9,221 nt of DNA. Source: DASUSH01 sp036375215 (lineage in GTDB: Bacteria; Actinomycetota; Thermoleophilia; Solirubrobacterales; 70-9). The DNA is taken from assembly GCA_036375215.1 (NCBI GenBank), contig DASUSH010000039.1:1-9221 (forward strand), written 5' to 3'. The notes below the pieces were generated by a model. The model was not told the DNA's origin and ran no database searches. It saw only the letters and a program-made list of their open reading frames with translations. Made by a program: the position numbers and the translations under genes. Positions 6,049 through 9,221 of this stretch are shown piece by piece (within the stretch, counting starts at the first letter, position 1; each line of letters begins with the position of its first letter).

Positions 6049-6669
6049 ATGAAGCGGCTGCCGCTCGCCATAATCCTCGCGCTCGCGCTCTGCGCGGCGC
6101 TCGTCGCCACCGGGTGCGGCGAGGAGGAGGTGGAGACCCACGTCGTCGAGGGCGAGCCCCTCGAGCTCGGCGAGCTCAGCTACAACGTCCAGATCACCCG
6201 CTTCCTCAATCCCGACGATCCCGAGGACGAGGGCTATCTCGCCGGCCAGGAGCGGCCGGAGCCGGGCCAGGCCTACCTCGGCGTCTTCCTCACGATCGAG
6301 AACGACGGCGACGAGGAGGCCGACGTCCCGTACGCGTTCAAGGTGCGCGACACCCAGGGCGCGGAGGGCTCCTCCCAGGGCGTCGGCATCTACGAGCCGA
6401 TCCCGAGCGCCAGCGTCTACGCGCTCCAGCTGCCGGGCCAGGACGAGAGCGCCTCAGGGGGCATCGAGCCCGGGCAGATCGACGACCTCCAGCCGGTGGC
6501 GATCCCCGCCGACGGCGAGCTGCCGATCCCGGACTCGACCGCCGCGGAGAGCGTGATCGGCGGCGCGATGCTGCTCTTCCTCGTCGACCAGAACGTCGCC
6601 GAGAACCGGCCGCTCGAGCTCGAGGTGCCGGGCGACGGCGAGAGCGGCTTCATCGAGCTGGACATCTGA
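6049..6669 (+). CDS. Secreted lipoprotein with DUF4352-like immunoglobulin-fold domain
   Basis: A 206-residue protein with a lipoprotein signal peptide: basic start (MKR), hydrophobic segment at about 5-21, and a lipobox-like ATGC whose Cys23 would be lipidated, followed by an acidic EEE stretch. The -3 residue is Ala rather than the preferred Leu. The mature part resembles DUF4352-type beta-sandwich domains: YNVQITRFLNP (near 45), then GQAYLGVFLTIENDGDEEADVP (about 73-94), the usual pattern of a strand describing an extracellular conserved fold. The protein is strongly acidic (many D/E). It is anchored outside the membrane; its role is unknown, as for most of the family. It follows the SRPBCC gene by 46 bp and ends 8 bp from the convergent penicillin-binding protein gene, with no visible terminator between. 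Confidence 0.88.
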   Translation: MKRLPLAIILALALCAALVATGCGEEEVETHVVEGEPLELGELSYNVQITRFLNPDDPEDEGYLAGQERPEPGQAYLGVFLTIENDGDEEADVPYAFKVRDTQGAEGSSQGVGIYEPIPSASVYALQLPGQDESASGGIEPGQIDDLQPVAIPADGELPIPDSTAAESVIGGAMLLFLVDQNVAENRPLELEVPGDGESGFIELDI

Positions 6670-6677
6670 CGCCGGAC

Positions 6678-8396
6678 CTAGAGCCCGTTACTGAAGATCT
6701 CCGCCGCGATCGGGGCGGCCACCTCGCCGCCCGAGCCCGCCGCGTCGACGACCATCACCGCGAGCGCCAGCTTCGGCTTCTCGGCGGGGGCGAACGCCGT
6801 GAACCACGCGTTCTCCTCGAGCGCCGGGGACTCGCCGGGCCCCGGGGCGGGGGCGTCGGGGTCCGGCCCGAGCTCGGCGGTCCCGGTCTTGCCGGCTACC
6901 TGGACCTCGGGGATGTTGGCGGCCTCGCCGGTGCCGGTGTTGACGTTCGCGACCATCAGGTCCCGCACCGTGGCCGCTGTCTGGGCGTCGGTCACCTCGG
7001 TCGTCCCCTCCGGCGGCCCGAGCCCGGGCTCGGTGACGAGCGGCGTCGGGCTGCGCTTGCCGCCGGCCGCGATCGTCTGCGCGACGCTCGCCATCTGCAG
7101 CGGCGAGGCGAGGACCTGGCCCTGGCCGATCGCGGTCACGGCGACCTCGAGGTCGGAGCCGATCGGGTCCGGGATCGTCGAGGGCGGGGGGTCGACGGCG
7201 GCGGTGGCCTCGGCGGCGTAGAGCTCGGGCGGGGAGTTGAAGCCGAAGTCCTCGGCGGTGGCGAGCAGCTTCTCGCCGCCCACCTCCGCGCCGAGCGGGG
7301 CGAAGACCGAGTTGCAGGAGTCGGCGAACGACTCCGTGAACGACCCGCCGCAGGGTGCGTTGCCGGCGTTCGAGATCGCCCGGCCCTCGACGACCGCCTC
7401 GGTCACGACCTCGAACTGGTCGTCGAGGCTCACCGCGCCCGCCTCGAGCGCGGCCGTCGTGGTGACGATCTTGAAGACGGAGCCGGGCGGCTGCGGCGAG
7501 GAGAAGGCGATCCCGGCGAGCGCCTTCACCTCGCCGTTGGTGGCGTCGAGCACGGCGATCCCGCCGAAGAGGTCGCCGAGCGCGCCCACCGTGGTCTCCT
7601 GGAGCCCGGGCTCGATCGTCGTGCGCACGGGCTCACCGGGGGTGGGCTTCGTGTCGGCGAGCACCCGGTCGCCGGAGCCGACGGCGAGGAGCTGTCCCCC
7701 CGGGATCCCCGCCAGGCGCGAGTCGAAGGCGAGCTCGAGGCCGCTGGTGCCGACAAGCGTCCCCGACGGGAAGCCGGCGGCGACGGCCGCGTCGCGCTGC
7801 TCACCCTTCGCCACACCCATCTCGCCGGCGATGTCGATCGCCGAGGGGCCGAGGGGCGAGGTGCGCGCCGAGGCCGGGCCCTTCGCGAGCGGGGTGCCGT
7901 CGGCGGCGAGGATCGCGGCCCGCGGCGGCGCCCGCGTCCGGCGGTCGAGCTTCTCGCCGTCTCGCAGGCCCGGGAACGCGAGCTCGGGCCGCCAGGCCAC
8001 CGCGCCGTCAGCCACCGGGATCGCGACCGTCTCGGAGACCTCGCCGAAGGCTTCGGTCTTCACGGTCACCGGGGCCTGGACCTGGTCCGCGCTCGGCCCC
8101 TCGGCATCGCCGGCGTCGACCGACGTGGCGGTCGCGGTCATCGCCGCCTCCTCGTAGAGGCCCGTGAACGAGTCGAGCGGATACTCGGCGGCGGCGGACG
8201 GCGTGAGCTCGGCGTGCATCGCGTCGTAGTCGCCGGCCTCCCAGGCGCTCAGGAAGCGCTTCGCGGCGTCGAGCTCCGGCGAGCCGCCGCCCAGGGCGAT
8301 CCCGGCGATGAACGCGACCAGCGCGACGACGAGCAGCGGCACCGCTCTCGTCAGGATCCGGTGCCGTCGCTCCGAGCCGGATGAGATCGATGTCAA
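6678..8396 (-). CDS. Class B penicillin-binding protein (peptidoglycan transpeptidase) with NTF2-like N-terminal domain
   Basis: A 572-residue protein. Seen: a short cytoplasmic tail, one membrane segment (about 17-36), an NTF2/MecA_N-like domain (about 40-137, starting SPELDAAKRFLSAW), a dimerisation region whose entry motif (R159 to LA at 170-171) is degenerate against the usual RGxIxDRNGxxLA, and a transpeptidase domain (about 277-572). Catalytic motifs are complete: S306-V-F-K309, S360-C-N362 and K503-T-G505. Cys349 and Cys361 flank the SxN region and could form a disulfide, as I recall for some actinobacterial PBPs. Family knowledge: it cross-links peptidoglycan outside the membrane and is the target of beta-lactams. 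The architecture resembles M. tuberculosis Rv2864c and MecA-type PBPs. The start is TTG 8396: no ATG or GTG is in frame after the upstream stop, and AGGGG lies 10 nt before the TTG. It is divergent from the MarP-like protease gene. Confidence 0.93.
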   Translation of the reverse strand: MTSISSGSERRHRILTRAVPLLVVALVAFIAGIALGGGSPELDAAKRFLSAWEAGDYDAMHAELTPSAAAEYPLDSFTGLYEEAAMTATATSVDAGDAEGPSADQVQAPVTVKTEAFGEVSETVAIPVADGAVAWRPELAFPGLRDGEKLDRRTRAPPRAAILAADGTPLAKGPASARTSPLGPSAIDIAGEMGVAKGEQRDAAVAAGFPSGTLVGTSGLELAFDSRLAGIPGGQLLAVGSGDRVLADTKPTPGEPVRTTIEPGLQETTVGALGDLFGGIAVLDATNGEVKALAGIAFSSPQPPGSVFKIVTTTAALEAGAVSLDDQFEVVTEAVVEGRAISNAGNAPCGGSFTESFADSCNSVFAPLGAEVGGEKLLATAEDFGFNSPPELYAAEATAAVDPPPSTIPDPIGSDLEVAVTAIGQGQVLASPLQMASVAQTIAAGGKRSPTPLVTEPGLGPPEGTTEVTDAQTAATVRDLMVANVNTGTGEAANIPEVQVAGKTGTAELGPDPDAPAPGPGESPALEENAWFTAFAPAEKPKLALAVMVVDAAGSGGEVAAPIAAEIFSNGL

Positions 8397-8406
8397 GCTG
8401 AGCGAA

Positions 8407-8411
8407 CCCCT
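8407..8411 (-). promoter_or_regulatory. Ribosome-binding site of the penicillin-binding protein gene
   Basis: The minus strand reads AGGGG, then 10 nt, then TTG (8396-8394). This supports the uncommon TTG start. Confidence 0.5.
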
Positions 8412-8414
8412 GGA

Positions 8415-8427
8415 TGAAGCGACTTCA
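8415..8427. repeat. 13-bp palindrome TGAAG-CGA-CTTCA in the divergent promoter region
   Basis: TGAAG (8415-8419) and CTTCA (8423-8427) are perfect reverse complements around CGA. The site falls between the predicted -10 box and the ribosome-binding site of the penicillin-binding protein gene, at or just after its predicted transcription start near 8429. It could be a repressor site; a 3-nt loop makes an RNA hairpin only marginal. Confidence 0.4.
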
Positions 8428-8435
8428 CGGAAGAG

Positions 8436-8441
8436 AAATTA
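8436..8441 (-). promoter_or_regulatory. Putative -10 box of the penicillin-binding protein gene
   Basis: The minus strand reads TAATTT (TANNNT) in the only A/T-rich patch of the 85-bp divergent region. It predicts a start near 8429 and a leader of about 33 nt that carries the AGGGG site. No -35 consensus is seen. No clear -10 box can be assigned for the plus-strand protease gene. Confidence 0.4.
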
Positions 8442-8481
8442 GTCAGTCCCCCCGACGACCGGGCACCCCGGGGTCACCTGG

Positions 8482-9221
8482 ATGACCGCCGTCGACTGGG
8501 TGATCGTCGCCTTCTGCCTCGCGATGGCGGTCTGGGGGTACCAGCACGGGCTGATCATCGGGCTGCTGTCGCTCGCCGGGTTCGTCGCCGGGGCCTTCGC
8601 GGGGTCGCGCCTGGCGCCGGGGCTCCTCAGCGAGGGCTCGGAGTCCCCGTACGCGCCGCTGGTCACGCTGATGGGCGGCCTCCTGCTCGGGGGGATCGCC
8701 GCCCTCGGCATGGAGGGGCTCGCGCGCGGCCTGCACCGCAGGCTCGTGCGCGGGCGGGCCGGGTTCGCGGTCGACGGCGCCGGCGGCGCGGTCCTCTTCT
8801 GCGCGCTCGCGCTCGCGCTCGCCTGGCTCTTCGGCGCCGTCGCCCTCAACACGCCCGGCTTCGCCGACGTCCGCAACACCGTGCAGCGCTCGGAGATCCT
8901 CAGCCGGCTGAACGACGCATTCCCGCCCGCCGGCGTGATCCAGGCGCTCAACCGGATCGACCCGACCCCGGTGATCACGGGCCCGGAGGCCGACGTCGCG
9001 GCGCCGAGCCCGGCGATCGCGAACGATCCCGAGGTCGAGGCCGCGGCGACCGGCGTGGTCCGCGTCCTGGGCACCGCCTGCGGCCTTGGCGTCTCGGGCT
9101 CGGGCTGGATTGCGGGCCCCGGGCTGGTCGCCACCAACGCCCACGTGGTCGCCGGCCAGGAGGACACGACGGTGACCACCCACGACGGCGTCGAGCTCGA
9201 CGCGACCGTGGTCCTCTACGA
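8482..9221 (+). CDS. marP: MarP-like membrane serine protease, 3'-truncated by the window edge
   Basis: 246 full codons are seen from ATG 8482, open to the window end. Four hydrophobic segments (about 4-20, 22-45, 58-83 and 98-120) form a CvpA-like membrane domain. A linker with NTPGFADVRNTVQRSEIL and PSPAIANDPEV follows, and then the start of a trypsin-like domain: TGVVRVLGTAC, SGSGWI and VATNAHVVAG, where His221 is the catalytic histidine. The catalytic Asp and Ser lie beyond the window. Cys200 sits where MarP has one cysteine of its periplasmic disulfide. Family knowledge: M. tuberculosis MarP is a membrane protease needed for acid resistance and acts on a peptidoglycan hydrolase. The order and motifs match that architecture throughout; whether the role is the same is inference. 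ATG 8482 is the only start after the in-frame TAG at 8440; GGGG lies 8 nt upstream. It is divergent from a penicillin-binding protein gene. Confidence 0.87.
   Translation, partial: MTAVDWVIVAFCLAMAVWGYQHGLIIGLLSLAGFVAGAFAGSRLAPGLLSEGSESPYAPLVTLMGGLLLGGIAALGMEGLARGLHRRLVRGRAGFAVDGAGGAVLFCALALALAWLFGAVALNTPGFADVRNTVQRSEILSRLNDAFPPAGVIQALNRIDPTPVITGPEADVAAPSPAIANDPEVEAAATGVVRVLGTACGLGVSGSGWIAGPGLVATNAHVVAGQEDTTVTTHDGVELDATVVLY

Noticed and set aside
6114..8384. Long plus-strand frame across the lipoprotein and opposite the penicillin-binding protein
   Set aside because: A shadow frame. Both real genes in it carry complete, recognisable domains in other frames; the shadow is Arg/Gly-rich with no motif.
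8391..8396. Minus-strand TTGACA, a perfect -35 hexamer
   Set aside because: It is the start codon and second codon of the penicillin-binding protein gene, and no -10-like hexamer follows at 16-18 nt.
8439..9183. Two minus-strand frames opposite the MarP-like gene
   Set aside because: The plus strand encodes a clear membrane domain and a TNAHVV protease motif; the opposite frames are low-complexity.
1..9221. A hidden defence, mobile or RNA-based system
   Set aside because: No transposase, integrase, nuclease, toxin-antitoxin pair, repeat array, tRNA or rRNA is visible. Gaps between genes are all under 160 bp and composition is even throughout.

Overview
The window is a very GC-rich stretch with strong G/C at third codon positions. 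Its gene types are a lipoprotein with an actinobacterial-style signal, a penicillin-binding protein with an NTF2-like N-terminus, a MarP-type membrane protease, an FHA protein, and apparently leaderless genes with a TANNNT box just before the start codon. Together these point to a high-GC Gram-positive bacterium. A deep actinobacterial lineage such as Thermoleophilia is my best guess; this is inference, as there is no rRNA or other phylogenetic marker.

Layout. (1) 1-3855 (+): the large subunit of glutamate synthase, missing its N-terminus because the window starts inside it. (2) 3882-4808 (+): a short-chain dehydrogenase/reductase. (3) 4751-5347 (-): a zinc-ribbon plus FHA-domain protein whose 3' end overlaps the dehydrogenase gene by 58 bp, tail to tail. 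(4) 5348-5498: a divergent intergenic region with a -10 box for each neighbour and a striking arrangement of three GACGGG/CCCGTC hexamers. (5) 5499-6002 (+): an SRPBCC (START-like) protein. (6) 6049-6669 (+): a small secreted lipoprotein with a DUF4352-like domain. (7) 6678-8396 (-): a class B penicillin-binding protein, convergent with the lipoprotein gene. (8) 8397-8481: a divergent promoter region. (9) 8482-9221 (+): the N-terminal part of a MarP-like serine protease (four membrane segments, then a trypsin-like domain), cut by the window end.

How the genes relate. No single pathway links them. The right half (lipoprotein, penicillin-binding protein, MarP-like protease) concerns the cell envelope; the divergent penicillin-binding protein/protease pair could be co-regulated. 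The left half is nitrogen assimilation plus an unrelated oxidoreductase. The glutamate synthase large subunit is not followed by its usual small subunit gltD.

I see no defence system, mobile element, CRISPR array, RNA gene or obvious new multi-gene system. The notable points are: three successive plus-strand genes that look leaderless, sequence peculiarities of the glutamate synthase (an extra cysteine in the Fe-S motif, an insertion in the C-terminal helix domain, and a perfect hairpin in a patch of atypical codons at a domain junction), the gene-end overlap, and the symmetric hexamer array.
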